Origin: Pseudomonas quebecensis | GTDB taxonomy: Bacteria > Pseudomonadota > Gammaproteobacteria > Pseudomonadales > Pseudomonadaceae | DNA length: 64,000 nucleotides | Direction: 5' to 3' | Assembly (NCBI RefSeq): GCF_026410085.1 | Contig: NZ_CP112866.1 | Span: 2,294,001 to 2,358,000 of the forward strand | The notes under the pieces: model-generated | What the model saw: the letters and a program-made list of their open reading frames with translations, nothing else | What the model was told of the DNA's origin: nothing | Database searches by the model: none | Shown here: positions 1-9,115 of the stretch, one piece after another | How the letters are laid out: each line of letters starts with the position of its first letter | Position numbering within the stretch: position 1 is the first letter of the stretch | Translations under genes and position numbers: made by a program

Positions 1-388
1 TCACCTGGGTTTTGCGCCCGACATCGCCCTCGACCCGCGCGCGTAAGGTCAGCGGTACGCCCATGGGGGTGGGCTTGATGAATTTGATGCCCAGGTTGCC
101 GGTGACGCAGTCGATGCGCGGCACGCTGCCGGGTTCGCGTTGTTCGGCCTGGTAGTGATAAGCCATGGCGGTCCAGTTGGAGTGGCAGTCCACCAGCATC
201 GCGATCAGGCCGCCATACACCAAGTCCGGCCAGCCGCAATAGCGGGCGTCCGGCTGGTGCTCGGCAATCACATGGACGCGGTCTTCATCCCAGCGGCTCT
301 TGATGTGCAGGCCGTGGGGGTTGCTGCTGCCGCAGCCGTAACAGACGCCTTCCGGCGCGGTGGTGTCCTGCAGTGAAGGGGCGTGCAT
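1..388 (-). CDS. PaaI-type hotdog thioesterase (partial, C-terminus beyond window)
   Basis: Reverse-strand gene whose 3' end runs off the left edge; 129 codons are visible. The protein begins MHAPSLQDTTAPEGVCYGCG and contains the stretch VYGGLIAMLVDCH followed by VTGNLGIKFIKPTPMG. That is the usual layout of the hotdog fold of PaaI/YbgC-like acyl-CoA thioesterases: a long helix carrying the acidic residue, then beta strands. The CYGCG start with two close cysteines is common in this subfamily. The ATG at 386-388 has AAGGA six bases upstream. The substrate cannot be told. It is separated by about 100 bp from the next gene on the same strand. Confidence 0.75.
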   Translation of the reverse strand, partial: MHAPSLQDTTAPEGVCYGCGSSNPHGLHIKSRWDEDRVHVIAEHQPDARYCGWPDLVYGGLIAMLVDCHSNWTAMAYHYQAEQREPGSVPRIDCVTGNLGIKFIKPTPMGVPLTLRARVEGDVGRKTQV

Positions 389-487
389 GTCGCATCCTTT
401 TATTCTGTGGCGATAACTCTGTTTAGCAGGACAAACGAGGAATGGGAATAAAACGCTGAGGTAATGATGCCGCCCAGAGACGGTGTA

Positions 488-1372
488 TCACCGCGCAAAA
501 CGCCTGGCGCCCGCCACGCACGCGATCACCAGCAGCGTCACCAACAGCATGCCTGGGCTGACCTGTTCATGCAGCAGCCAAGCCGCCAGCGCCAGGCCGA
601 AGAATGGTTGCAGTAACTGCAACTGGCCGACCGCGGCGATACCGCCCTGAGCGAGGCCGCGATACCAGAATACAAAGCCGAGCAACATGCTGAACAACGC
701 CACGTAGCCCAGGCTCAGCCACGCCGGCAGGCTGATCGCGGTGACACTCGACGGCGCCAGCAGCAGGCTCAGTGGCGCCACTACCGGCAGCGCCACCACC
801 AGCGCCCAACAGATCACCTGCCAACCGCCCAGGCTGCGCGACAGCGTGGCGCCCTCGGCGTATCCCAGGCCGCACACCAGCACCGCCAGTAGCATCAGCA
901 GGTCACCGGCCGGGGCAGCGGTCAGGCCCTGCGCGAAGGCGTAGCCCACCACCAGCGCGCTGCCCAGCAGCGAGAACAGCCAGAATACCGGGCGTGGCCG
1001 CTCGCCACCGCGCCACACCGCAAACACCGCCGTGGCCAGCGGCAACAGCCCGATAAACACAATGGAATGGGCTGAGGTCACGTATTGCAGCGCCAGCGCA
1101 GTCAGCAGGGGAAAACCAATCACCACGCCCAGCGAAACGATGGCCAGGGGCAGCCACTGTTGGCGGGTGGGGCGTTTTTCCTTGAACACCCACAGCAGCA
1201 CTACCGCGAGCAGCGCGGCGAGGGTGGCGCGGATCACGGTCAGGAACACCGGGTCGAATTCCATTACCGCCAGGCGCGTGGCCGGCAGCGAACCGCTGAA
1301 AATCACCACGCCGATAAAACCGTTGATCCAGCCCTGTGCGCGGGTGTCCGGGGTGTCGAGCGTATGTTCCAT
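488..1372 (-). CDS. EamA/DMT family transporter
   Basis: Inner-membrane protein of 294 residues with about ten hydrophobic segments arranged as two EamA repeats (roughly residues 18-145 and 155-290), the normal length and layout of the drug/metabolite transporter superfamily (RhaT/YdcZ-like exporters). The second repeat contains the typical YRGLAQGGIAAVGQLQLLQPFFG segment split around residue 240. It is divergent from a MocR-type regulator that starts 74 bp away. MocR regulators often control the neighbouring divergent gene, so this exporter is a likely target. The substrate is unknown; amino acids or their analogues are common for the family. Confidence 0.85.
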   Translation of the reverse strand: MEHTLDTPDTRAQGWINGFIGVVIFSGSLPATRLAVMEFDPVFLTVIRATLAALLAVVLLWVFKEKRPTRQQWLPLAIVSLGVVIGFPLLTALALQYVTSAHSIVFIGLLPLATAVFAVWRGGERPRPVFWLFSLLGSALVVGYAFAQGLTAAPAGDLLMLLAVLVCGLGYAEGATLSRSLGGWQVICWALVVALPVVAPLSLLLAPSSVTAISLPAWLSLGYVALFSMLLGFVFWYRGLAQGGIAAVGQLQLLQPFFGLALAAWLLHEQVSPGMLLVTLLVIACVAGARRFAR

Positions 1373-1446
1373 GAGGTCTGCCTGAAAAAGAGAAGTTGCG
1401 TGGGCGTCATCCTAGGAGCGAGCATTGGCACAATCAAAAAATTGTC

Positions 1447-2787
1447 ATGGATACACCTTGCATGCCGCGAGCCCGTTACAAACTGCTGGTCGATCGCTTC
1501 GCCCAGGCAATTCGCTCAGGCGCGATGGCGCCCGGTACTCGGCTGCCCACGCACCGTCAGTTGGCCGCCGAACATGGCCTTGCGCTGGCCACCGCGAGCC
1601 GGGTGTACACCGAGCTGGAGGTCATGGGCCTGGTCAGTGGCGAAACCGGACGCGGTACGTTTGTGCGTGAAATCGCCTTGCCGCCTGGGCAGGGCAGCGG
1701 GCAGATGAACGTGGCGGCGGGGCTGCTCGATCTGAATTTCAACTACCCGTCGTTGCCTGGTCAGGCTGACCTGCTGCGCACGGCTTTGCGTCAGTTGGCG
1801 CTGTCGGGCGACCTGGAGGCATTGCTGCGTTACCAGCCGCACGCCGGCCGCGTGCACGAGCGCGCCGCTGTCGCTCGGCATTTGCTTAGCCGCGGATTAT
1901 GCGTAACCGCCGAGCAGGTGCTGGTGGTCAGCGGCGCGCAGCATGGCCTGGCGGTGACGATGATGGCGCTGCTCAAGCCCGGCGATGTGATTGCTGTCGA
2001 TGCGCTGACTTACTCGGGGTTCAAGGTACTGGCCGACACGCTGCACCTGGAAATCCTGGCCCTGCCGGCCAACGCCCACGGCCCGGACCTGGACGCCCTG
2101 CAGGCGTTGTGTCGTCGCCGTCCGGTGCGCGCGGTGTACAGCATGCCGACGTTGCATAATCCACTTGGCTGGGTAATGGACCTGGCGCAGCGCGAGCGGT
2201 TGGTGCACATCGCCCAACAACACAATCTGATGATTATCGAGGACGCGGCCTACGCGTTTCTCGCCGAGGACGCGCCGCCACCCGTGGCCAGGCTGGCGCC
2301 GGAGCGCACGGTGTATGTCGGCGGGTTATCCAAAAGTGTCGCCACTGGCCTGCGGGTAGGATTTGTCGCCGCGCCACCGGCCTGGGTCAAGGCGTTGGAG
2401 CGCAGCGTCATGGCGACCACCTGGAACGTGCCCGGCGTCATGAGCGCAATCGCCGTGGGTTGGCTCGAAGACGGCACCGTGGCACAGCTGGAAGCGCAAA
2501 AGCGCGAGGATGCGCGGGCGCGCCAGGCGTTGGCGGCCCAGGTGCTCAAGGGGCTGGCTTACACCGCTCATCCCTCTTCGTATTTCTTATGGCTGCCCCT
2601 GGCCGAAGATGCCCGCGCCGATCAGGTGGCGATGCAACTGCAGCGCCAGGGCGTGTCGGTGTCCACCGCCGAGCCGTTCGCGGTCTCGACCCATGTGCCG
2701 CATGCACTGCGCCTGGCCCTGGGGTCGGTGGACATGCCGGCACTGCGCGAAGCATTGCTCAAGGTGCGCAGTGCCGTGATGTGGTGA
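1447..2787 (+). CDS. MocR-type GntR/aminotransferase transcriptional regulator
   Basis: A 446-residue protein with an N-terminal winged helix of the GntR type (about residues 8-72, with TRLPTHRQLAAEHGLA and TASRVYTELEVMGLV), then a fold type I aminotransferase-like domain. The pyridoxal-phosphate lysine is seen in GGLSKSVATGLRVGF (Lys296), and SGAQHGL marks the phosphate-binding start of the domain. MocR proteins use the aminotransferase domain as a PLP-dependent sensor rather than as an enzyme. I chose the ATG at 1447 because the GntR domain begins directly after it; an upstream in-frame start at 1396 would add residues unlike the family. It is divergent from the EamA exporter, its probable target. 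Confidence 0.85.
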   Translation: MDTPCMPRARYKLLVDRFAQAIRSGAMAPGTRLPTHRQLAAEHGLALATASRVYTELEVMGLVSGETGRGTFVREIALPPGQGSGQMNVAAGLLDLNFNYPSLPGQADLLRTALRQLALSGDLEALLRYQPHAGRVHERAAVARHLLSRGLCVTAEQVLVVSGAQHGLAVTMMALLKPGDVIAVDALTYSGFKVLADTLHLEILALPANAHGPDLDALQALCRRRPVRAVYSMPTLHNPLGWVMDLAQRERLVHIAQQHNLMIIEDAAYAFLAEDAPPPVARLAPERTVYVGGLSKSVATGLRVGFVAAPPAWVKALERSVMATTWNVPGVMSAIAVGWLEDGTVAQLEAQKREDARARQALAAQVLKGLAYTAHPSSYFLWLPLAEDARADQVAMQLQRQGVSVSTAEPFAVSTHVPHALRLALGSVDMPALREALLKVRSAVMW

Positions 2788-2803
2788 GCCGCGCCGGCTC
2801 ACC
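2783..2803. terminator. Perfect hairpin between convergent genes
   Basis: Eight-base arms GGTGAGCC (2783-2790) and GGCTCACC (2796-2803) flank the loop GCGCC and include the stop codon of the MocR gene. It lies between convergent genes. No T tract follows on either strand, so it may act as an mRNA 3' stabiliser or a weak bidirectional terminator. Confidence 0.4.
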
Positions 2804-2809
2804 GGGGAA

Positions 2810-3241
2810 TCAGAACTTGAAGGCCTGACGGCCGATCAGCAGCCAGTGGCCTTTGTGTTTCTGCCAGACCTGGAAGTTCTCGATATCGGTGGGCACCTCG
2901 ACACCGCTGTTCACCGCCTGGGCGTGAAAGTGATTGCGCACCAGCGCGGTATCGCCGCTCAAGGTGATGGTCTGCTTCTGCATTTCCAGAGTCTTGAAGC
3001 CGCTGCGGCCGGTCTCTATGTCGGCGATGAATTCCTGCTTGTTCTGAATCTTGCCGCTGGAGTGGCCGTAGGTCAGCTTTTCGGCGGTGAGGGCCTGTAA
3101 CTGATTGATGTCCTTGTGCAGCATGGCTTGGGTCAGGTGGTCGACGGCTTGGGCGACGTCCTTGTCATCGGTGGCGGGGGCGGCGGCGACATAGCCGCTG
3201 AACAGGCACAGAAAACCGATCAGCACTTTCATATTCTGCAT
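2810..3241 (-). CDS. Secreted NTF2-like (DUF4440-type) protein
   Basis: A 143-residue protein starting MQNMKVLIGFLCLFSGYVAA, a clear Sec signal peptide with a likely cut after AAA. The mature part is a single NTF2/SnoaL-like domain. It has an N-terminal helix VAQAVDHLTQAMLHKD, then LTAEKLTYGHSSGK and the late FQVWQKHKGHWLLIGRQAFKF strand pair that marks DUF4440-type proteins. The ATG at 3239-3241 was chosen because AAGGA precedes it by seven bases; a longer open frame to 3301 lacks this. It is a periplasmic protein of unknown role that may bind or modify a small ligand. Confidence 0.7.
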   Translation of the reverse strand: MQNMKVLIGFLCLFSGYVAAAPATDDKDVAQAVDHLTQAMLHKDINQLQALTAEKLTYGHSSGKIQNKQEFIADIETGRSGFKTLEMQKQTITLSGDTALVRNHFHAQAVNSGVEVPTDIENFQVWQKHKGHWLLIGRQAFKF

Positions 3242-3475
3242 GGGGCGTTCCTTATTGTTGTTGAGAGAGACGACATTCGATGTCGTCGTACAACCATGCA
3301 ATATTTTGAAAGGGTAAGGAAATTAAATTTTGAATATCCCTGAATATAAGGCGCTTCGTGTTCGATTTAACTGGTATGACGTCCTAATACAGTGCATGGG
3401 GACGTACGGCTTCCTGTCGAACTGGCGCATCGCTATGCTCGTTGCCTCCCCCTGGCCGAGAATCAGATGGACACG

Positions 3476-5182
3476 TTAGTGTGCGTTCAGTGGCGGCGTG
3501 CGCGGCGGGATCAGGCGTTTGCTGCCGGTGGCTTCGTACGCCGAGGCGTAGCGCAGCAACGCCGAGTCATCGTATGCCCGACCGGCAAACGTCAGCCCCA
3601 CCGGCATGCCGATATCCGCCATCACGCCCATCGGTACGGTGACGGTAGGCACGCCCAGGTGGCGGATGGCGAGGTTGCCGTTGGCCACCCAGATGCCGTT
3701 GCTCCAGGCGATGTCGGCACTGGCTTCGTTGATATCCGCATCCGCCGGGCCAACGTCGGCCACGGTGGGGAACAGCACCGCGTCGAGGCCGAGGCTGTCC
3801 ATCCAGTCCTCCAGGTCGATGCGTCGGGTCTGTTCCAGGCCGCGTAGGCCGTCGGGGACGCTGGCGATTTCATTCCACGGCGTGATGCCGCGCTGGGCCA
3901 TGCGCACGTACTCGTCCATGCCGGCCGCGAGGTCGTCTTCGCGGTTGGGCAGGGTGCCGGGGTCGTGGGGGAAAATCTGCGGGCCGTCGACGTCCGCCAG
4001 GCGGTTGAGGGCCGGGTCGTTATTGGCGCGCAGGAAATCGTCGAAGGCCCATGCGGAAAGCTCCCACAATTCATCGTGCAGGAACTGCTTGGACACCAGG
4101 CCACGGGTAAACACCGTCGGTGCGCCCGGGCGGTCGCCTTCGCAGTTGGACACCAGCGGGAAATCCACCTCGACCACTTCCGCGCCGGCGGCTTCCAACG
4201 CCTGGCGCGCGGCTTGCCACAGGTCAATCACGCTCGCGCGGGTGTGGATCTTCTGCCCGGTCGGGCCACCGATACCGGGTTTTTCGCTGGTGCCGGCCTC
4301 AGGGTCGGCATTGATGTACATACGTGGAACGCCGAAGCGTTTACCCGCCAGGGTTGTGCTGTCGACAGCCAGTTCAGCATAGGAAGCAGGGCGCACCGAG
4401 GTAACGCTGGGGATCGGCACCCAGGGTTGCAGGCGCCACAGGTCGCCACGGGTGTCGGGGTCTTCGGCGACCACCACGTCGAGCACTTCCAGCAGGTCGG
4501 CCATGGTGCGTGCAAACGGCACCACCACGTCCATGGTCGGGGTCAACGGCCAGTTGCCGCGCACCGAAATCACCCCGCGTGACGGCGTGTAGGCACATAG
4601 ACCGTTGTTGGAGGCCGGGCCACGGCCGCTGGACCAGGTTTCTTCAGCCAGGCCGAACGCGGCGAAACTGGCCGCCGTCGCAGTACCGGCACCGTTGGAC
4701 GAGCCGGAGGCGAACGGCGCGGTCAGGTAATCGGCGTTGTAGGGGCTCTCGGCACGGCCGTACACGCCGCGCTGCATACCGCCATTGGCCATCGGCGGCA
4801 TATTGGTCTTGCCCAGGCAGATCGCACCACCGGCGCGCAGGCGTTCGATGGTGAACGCGTCACGACAGGCCATCAGCTTGGCGAACGCCGGGCTGCCGGA
4901 GGCCGCTGTGAGGCCTTTGACCAGGTAACTGTCCTTGGCCGTGTAAGGAATGCCATCCAATGGCCCGAGGGTCTCACCCTTGGCTCGCCGCGCATCGGAC
5001 GCCCGCGCTTCTTCCAGCGCCTGGGGATTGCGCACCACCACGGCGTTCAGCGCGGTGGCCGTTTGCGGACCGTCATAGGCATCGATCCGCGCCAGGTAGG
5101 CCTTGACCAGTTCAACGGCAGTGGTCTGGCCGGATTCAAGCGCCGCGCGCAGCTGGGCAATGGAAACTTCAGTAACTTGCAT
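3476..5182 (-). CDS. Amidase signature family hydrolase
   Basis: A 568-residue amidase signature enzyme. The Ser-cisSer-Lys triad can be placed: the lysine in GIPYTAKDSY, the cis-serine in PFASGSSNGAG and the nucleophile in ETWSSGRGPASNNGL, where the usual TDTGGSIRxPA reads ETWSSGRGPA. The C-terminus has the normal WVANGNLAIRHLGVPTVTVPMG segment. Such enzymes hydrolyse C-N bonds of carboxamides; no substrate can be assigned. A GTG at 5183-5185 sits directly before the ATG used here, so the start is uncertain by one codon. An HTH regulator lies 57 bp upstream on the same strand and might regulate it. Confidence 0.85.
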   Translation of the reverse strand: MQVTEVSIAQLRAALESGQTTAVELVKAYLARIDAYDGPQTATALNAVVVRNPQALEEARASDARRAKGETLGPLDGIPYTAKDSYLVKGLTAASGSPAFAKLMACRDAFTIERLRAGGAICLGKTNMPPMANGGMQRGVYGRAESPYNADYLTAPFASGSSNGAGTATAASFAAFGLAEETWSSGRGPASNNGLCAYTPSRGVISVRGNWPLTPTMDVVVPFARTMADLLEVLDVVVAEDPDTRGDLWRLQPWVPIPSVTSVRPASYAELAVDSTTLAGKRFGVPRMYINADPEAGTSEKPGIGGPTGQKIHTRASVIDLWQAARQALEAAGAEVVEVDFPLVSNCEGDRPGAPTVFTRGLVSKQFLHDELWELSAWAFDDFLRANNDPALNRLADVDGPQIFPHDPGTLPNREDDLAAGMDEYVRMAQRGITPWNEIASVPDGLRGLEQTRRIDLEDWMDSLGLDAVLFPTVADVGPADADINEASADIAWSNGIWVANGNLAIRHLGVPTVTVPMGVMADIGMPVGLTFAGRAYDDSALLRYASAYEATGSKRLIPPRTPPLNAH

Positions 5183-5239
5183 CACGTTTTTTCGCCGCCT
5201 TCAGAGGGGAGGTATGGCGGCAGTCTACGGACAGATATT

Positions 5240-6034
5240 TCACAAAACCAGCGCGCAATAGTCCGCATAGGCACCGCGCATTACTTCCCAAGTGTGCGCA
5301 TCGGCGGGGATCAGGTGTTCGATGCGCAAGGAGGTGAGGGTGATGTCCTGGGGCATGCCGAAGGTGGTGAAGGTCGATAGGAAGCTCAACTCGCCCCGGC
5401 GCGAACGGACGCGCGTCAGCACCAGCGGCGGCATAGACGCTGGCAATTCGGTGACGTCCGGCGCCGGCAAGCCGGCCAACAGCGTGGCCAACTCGGGGTT
5501 ACCCAACGCTTCGCGGCTGGCGCGTTGCCAAGCCACGCTGCGGATTTCTTCGGCATTGATCAAGTGATCGCCCAGGCCGCCCGGCTGTAGCAGCGTGGCC
5601 ATCAGGTTCAGGCCGTCAGTGGCTTGGGGCGCGATCCCGACCAGTTCAAACAACACCCCAGTGCTGGCATTGGCGGCCAGTACCTCCCAATGACTGCCCA
5701 GCAGGATCGCCGGCGCGGGGTTGTTGGCATGCAGCACATGGCTGACGGCTTCGCGAACCGCTGCCATGCCGGGCGCAGCGAGCGCAGTGGCGGTATAGCG
5801 CGGCGCGTAGCCGGCCGCCAGGAACACGCGGTTGCACTGCTCCAACGGTGCGTCCAGCGCGCTGAGCAGGTTATGCAGCGTGCCGGGGCTCGCCCTCGCG
5901 CGGCCGGTTTCGACGCAACTGAGATGGCGCTGGGACACACCGGTGACCAGCGCCAGTTCCAACTGGCTCAGCTTGGCGCGGCGGCGCAATTGGCGCAGTT
6001 GTGCGCCGGCAGTCGAAGGGGTGTCCATGGCCAA
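5240..6034 (-). CDS. HTH-XRE regulator with MmyB-like ligand domain
   Basis: A 264-residue regulator. Residues about 10-66 form an HTH_3 domain (LRQLRRRAKLSQLELALVTG, then VSQRHLSCVETGRARAS). The rest, with ILLGSHWEVLAANASTGVLFE and a C-terminal PLVLTRVRSRRGELSFLSTFTTFGMPQDITL, matches the MmyB-like PAS-related domain described for actinobacterial and proteobacterial regulators that bind fatty-acid-like ligands. It is divergent from a small DUF2834 gene; a 30-bp inverted repeat lies between them and is its likely operator. It lies upstream of, and on the same strand as, the amidase gene. Confidence 0.8.
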   Translation of the reverse strand: MAMDTPSTAGAQLRQLRRRAKLSQLELALVTGVSQRHLSCVETGRARASPGTLHNLLSALDAPLEQCNRVFLAAGYAPRYTATALAAPGMAAVREAVSHVLHANNPAPAILLGSHWEVLAANASTGVLFELVGIAPQATDGLNLMATLLQPGGLGDHLINAEEIRSVAWQRASREALGNPELATLLAGLPAPDVTELPASMPPLVLTRVRSRRGELSFLSTFTTFGMPQDITLTSLRIEHLIPADAHTWEVMRGAYADYCALVL

Positions 6035-6060
6035 TTCATGACCTCCTTGGTCATTGCGAG

Positions 6061-6090
6061 GAGCGTCACCTTATCACTAGGGTGATGCTC
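6061..6090. promoter_or_regulatory. 30-bp inverted repeat, candidate operator
   Basis: The arms GAGCGTCACC (6061-6070) and GGTGATGCTC (6081-6090) pair with one mismatch around a 10-bp centre. The repeat sits between the start of the HTH regulator (6034) and the divergent DUF2834 gene (6112), 22 bp before its ATG. Position and symmetry suit binding by a dimeric HTH protein that controls both genes; this is an inference. Confidence 0.5.
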
Positions 6091-6111
6091 GATCACATCA
6101 AGGAGCAGACT

Positions 6112-6426
6112 ATGCACAGACCTTTCATTGCCCTGGCCGCTTTGCTGGGGTTTTCCCTGTATACCCTTGTGACCCTGCTCACTGCCGAGCAATCGCTATT
6201 GGCTTTTGGCCGGCAACTGCTGTCACGCCCGGACACGGCGCAGGTGGTTATCGACCTGTACTTGATGGCAGTGCTGGCCTGCGTGTGGATGTATCGCGAT
6301 ACGCGTCGGCGCGGGCGGCCGATGGTGTCGGTGCTGCCGTACTGGTTGCTGACGGCGGTGTTCGTATCGGTGGGGCCGTTGTTGTATCTCGTGGTGAAGG
6401 GTTTTACCCCGCCAGCGCGCAGATAG
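6112..6426 (+). CDS. DUF2834 small membrane protein
   Basis: A 104-residue protein with three hydrophobic segments (residues about 5-23, 46-60 and 76-98). The sequence DLYLMAVLACVWMYRDTRRRG followed by SVGPLLYLVVKGF is the DUF2834 pattern (acidic residue, WM-RD, then a G-PLLYL helix). The ATG at 6112 has AAGGAG seven bases upstream, so the longer open frame from 6001 is not used. Function is unknown; the gene is divergent from an HTH regulator with a shared inverted repeat, which suggests joint control. Confidence 0.7.
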   Translation: MHRPFIALAALLGFSLYTLVTLLTAEQSLLAFGRQLLSRPDTAQVVIDLYLMAVLACVWMYRDTRRRGRPMVSVLPYWLLTAVFVSVGPLLYLVVKGFTPPARR

Positions 6427-6485
6427 CTCCGCTCTGGTAGATGCTGCTTGCGGTAGCGAATCGGCTCAGCACAACAGTCGGCGCC

Positions 6486-7646
6486 TCAAACGCCAGCCCC
6501 CGTCCCACTCACCAACTGAATCCGGTCACGCCCACCTCGCTTGGATTCATACAACGTGGCATCCCCCTGTTCGATCAACGCCGCCAGGCTGGCCGGCGGT
6601 TGGTCGAACAGCAGGGCGCCGATGCTCAGTGTCACCGGTTGCGGCGTGGTGAAGCGTTGGCAGGCCAGTTGTTGGAATTGCCCGCGTAGTTGATTGCCCA
6701 GTTCCACGATCCCCTGCGCACTGGTGGCATTGAGCAGGATGGCGAATTCGTCACCGCCCAGGCGCGCGGCCAGGGCGCCGTCGGGGGTGACGCTGCGGAT
6801 CATTTCACTCAATGCGATCAGCAGGTGGTCACCGGCGCTGTGACCATGCAGGTCGTTGACGCTTTTGAAATGATCGATGTCGATCAGCAGCAGTGCGCCC
6901 GGTTGTGCGGCCGACGCCTGGGCCAGCAGGCGTGGCGCGCGCAGGTTCAGGGCGCGGCGGTTGTAGAGCGCGGTGAGCGGGTCGCGGGCGGCGAGGCGGG
7001 CGATGTGCTGTTCGCGGCGATAGCGTTCCGAGCCGGTCATCGACAGCGCAATCAGCATGATCGCCATGGCGCCTTCCACCAGTGACACCTGGATGATTTC
7101 GCCCTTGAACGCCGCGAGGTCGATCAAGGTGCCGGGAACCACCGCCGACGCAGCCTTGGCCACGTAGAAAGCGCCATGAATCAATAAAACATAGCGCAGT
7201 TGCACCGCGCCGACGCTCAGGGATTTGCCATGGGGACGCAGCAGAGAACTGGCGCGCAACGTCGGCAACGCCACCAGCAGCGACTGCACCGCCAACATCG
7301 CCTTTGACCACGGCAGGTCGGCCGGCAGCATCAGCATCCCAAGCCACACCACCAGCATCAGTGCCCAAAGCGGTGAAAGGCGCACCTGGGTAAACCGCGC
7401 CACCCCGAGCAAAAACAGAAAATGTGCGCTCACCAGCAAACCGTTGGCGAACCAGATGCCGATCACCAGGTAGCCATTGATACGCAGCAGCGCCAGGGTC
7501 GAGCCGACGGTGATGGTGGCGAAACCGGCGCTCCAACAGAGCAAGGAGGGTTCGCGCACACTGCGCCATTCAATCAACAGGTAAAGCGCAGCCGCGGCCG
7601 CGAGGGCGACGGTCAGGGCCAGGATCGTGGGTGGGTCGAGCGTCAT
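6486..7646 (-). CDS. Membrane-anchored diguanylate cyclase (GGDEF)
   Basis: A 386-residue protein with about six N-terminal membrane segments (roughly residues 5-200), a short linker, and a GGDEF domain. DPLTALYNRRAL opens the domain, LLIDIDHFKSVND holds the metal-binding aspartate, and RLGGDEFAILL is an intact active-site loop, so it should make c-di-GMP from two GTP. The position six residues before the GGDEF loop, where the inhibitory RxxD site normally has its aspartate, is alanine (GALAARLGGDEF), so product inhibition at the I-site is unlikely. The ATG at 7644-7646 was chosen over an upstream start because the first membrane helix begins there. It is monocistronic. Confidence 0.85.
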   Translation of the reverse strand: MTLDPPTILALTVALAAAAALYLLIEWRSVREPSLLCWSAGFATITVGSTLALLRINGYLVIGIWFANGLLVSAHFLFLLGVARFTQVRLSPLWALMLVVWLGMLMLPADLPWSKAMLAVQSLLVALPTLRASSLLRPHGKSLSVGAVQLRYVLLIHGAFYVAKAASAVVPGTLIDLAAFKGEIIQVSLVEGAMAIMLIALSMTGSERYRREQHIARLAARDPLTALYNRRALNLRAPRLLAQASAAQPGALLLIDIDHFKSVNDLHGHSAGDHLLIALSEMIRSVTPDGALAARLGGDEFAILLNATSAQGIVELGNQLRGQFQQLACQRFTTPQPVTLSIGALLFDQPPASLAALIEQGDATLYESKRGGRDRIQLVSGTGAGV

Positions 7647-7752
7647 AGCGTGCAGAACTGCCTGGTGTGCGTTTAAACGCGAATTGTAAGCGCACACACA
7701 GGTTTTTCAGAACACAAACCGTAATGGCATACCGCCATCCGATGGCCGGCGG

Positions 7753-8964
7753 TCAAACCCCTTTAGTTGACGGCAGCAGCACCGTGAGTATCCCCACCAA
7801 CGGCAGGAACGAGCACAGCTTGTAGACGTATTCGATGCCGTGGTTGTCCGCCAGCAGGCCGAGCAAGGCTGCACCGATCCCGCTGAAGCCGAACATCAGG
7901 CCGAAGAAGATGCCGGCGATCATGCCGACATTGCCCGGCACCAGCTCCTGGGCGAACACCACGATGGCCGAGAACGCGGAGGCCAGGATAAAACCGATCA
8001 CCACGCTGAGCACGGCGGTCCAGAACAGGTCGACATAGGGCAGCGCCAGGGTGAACGGCGCGGCGCCGAGGATCGAGAACCAGATGACTTTCTTGCGCCC
8101 GATGCGATCGCCGATCGGCCCGCCGAAGAACGTGCCCGCGGCCACTGCACCGAGGAACAGGAACAGGTACAGCTGGGAATTGGCCACCGACAGGTGGAAT
8201 TTTTCGATCAGGTAGAAGGTGAAGTAGCTGGTCAGGCTGGACATGTAGAAGTACTTGGAAAATACCAGCACCGCGAGCACCACCAGGGCAAACGTCACGC
8301 GGCCCTTGGACAGGCCGTGGGTGGCCTGGCCGCCCTGCTTTAGCTTGAACAGGTTGAGGTGGTTGCGATACCAGCGGCTCAAGCCATACAACACGCCGAT
8401 GGCGAACACCGCAAACAGGCCGAACCAGGCGATATGGTCCTGGCCGTAGGGGATGATAATCGCCGCCGCCAGCAGCGGGCCGAATGCGCTGCCGGTGTTG
8501 CCGCCGACCTGGAAGGTCGATTGTGCCAGGCCGTAGCGACCGCCGGAGGCCAGGCGCGCGACGCGCGAGGTTTCCGGGTGAAAGGTCGACGAGCCCACGC
8601 CCACCAGGCCGGCGGCGAGCAGGATCGCCGCGAAGCTGCCGACAAACGCCAGCAGCAGGATGCCGACCAACGTGCAGACCATTCCGGCCGGCAGCAGCCA
8701 CGGCTTGGGATGACGGTCGGTGTGATAGCCGATCCACGGCTGCAGCAGCGAAGCGGTGAGCTGGAAGGTGAGGGTGATCATGCCCACCTGGGTAAAGCTC
8801 AACCCATAGTTGGCCTTGAGCATCGGATAGATCGACGGCAGCACCGCCTGGATCAGGTCATTGATCAGGTGCGCCAGGGCGCAGGCGCCGATGACGCGTA
8901 GCACCAGCGGACTGGCTTGGGGTGGGCTCGGGGTGGCGACAGGTGAGGCGGTCAGGGTCGACAT
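7753..8964 (-). CDS. fsr: Fosmidomycin-resistance-type MFS exporter
   Basis: A 403-residue major facilitator with 12 predicted helices. Features of the Fsr family can be read: AHLINDLIQAVLPSIYPMLK in helix 1, FTQVGMITLTFQLTASLLQP in helix 2, and GVGSSTFHPETSRVARLASGGRYGLAQSTFQVGGN around helices 4-5. Fsr proteins export fosmidomycin and related compounds in E. coli; the natural substrate is unknown. It is divergent from an AraC regulator that starts about 150 bp away, a common arrangement for this exporter and its regulator. Confidence 0.85.
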   Translation of the reverse strand: MSTLTASPVATPSPPQASPLVLRVIGACALAHLINDLIQAVLPSIYPMLKANYGLSFTQVGMITLTFQLTASLLQPWIGYHTDRHPKPWLLPAGMVCTLVGILLLAFVGSFAAILLAAGLVGVGSSTFHPETSRVARLASGGRYGLAQSTFQVGGNTGSAFGPLLAAAIIIPYGQDHIAWFGLFAVFAIGVLYGLSRWYRNHLNLFKLKQGGQATHGLSKGRVTFALVVLAVLVFSKYFYMSSLTSYFTFYLIEKFHLSVANSQLYLFLFLGAVAAGTFFGGPIGDRIGRKKVIWFSILGAAPFTLALPYVDLFWTAVLSVVIGFILASAFSAIVVFAQELVPGNVGMIAGIFFGLMFGFSGIGAALLGLLADNHGIEYVYKLCSFLPLVGILTVLLPSTKGV

Positions 8965-9115
8965 GCAGGCATTCCATACAAGGCAGCAAACGGTGTGGAG
9001 ACGGGCAGCGATGCTATGAATCGCTGCTCTCTATCTGGACGCGGTGTTTATGCTAGATTCGGCGCAAATGCCTGTCTCGCGTAATTGGGGCGGCAATCAT
9101 CGCAAAAAGGGCGAA

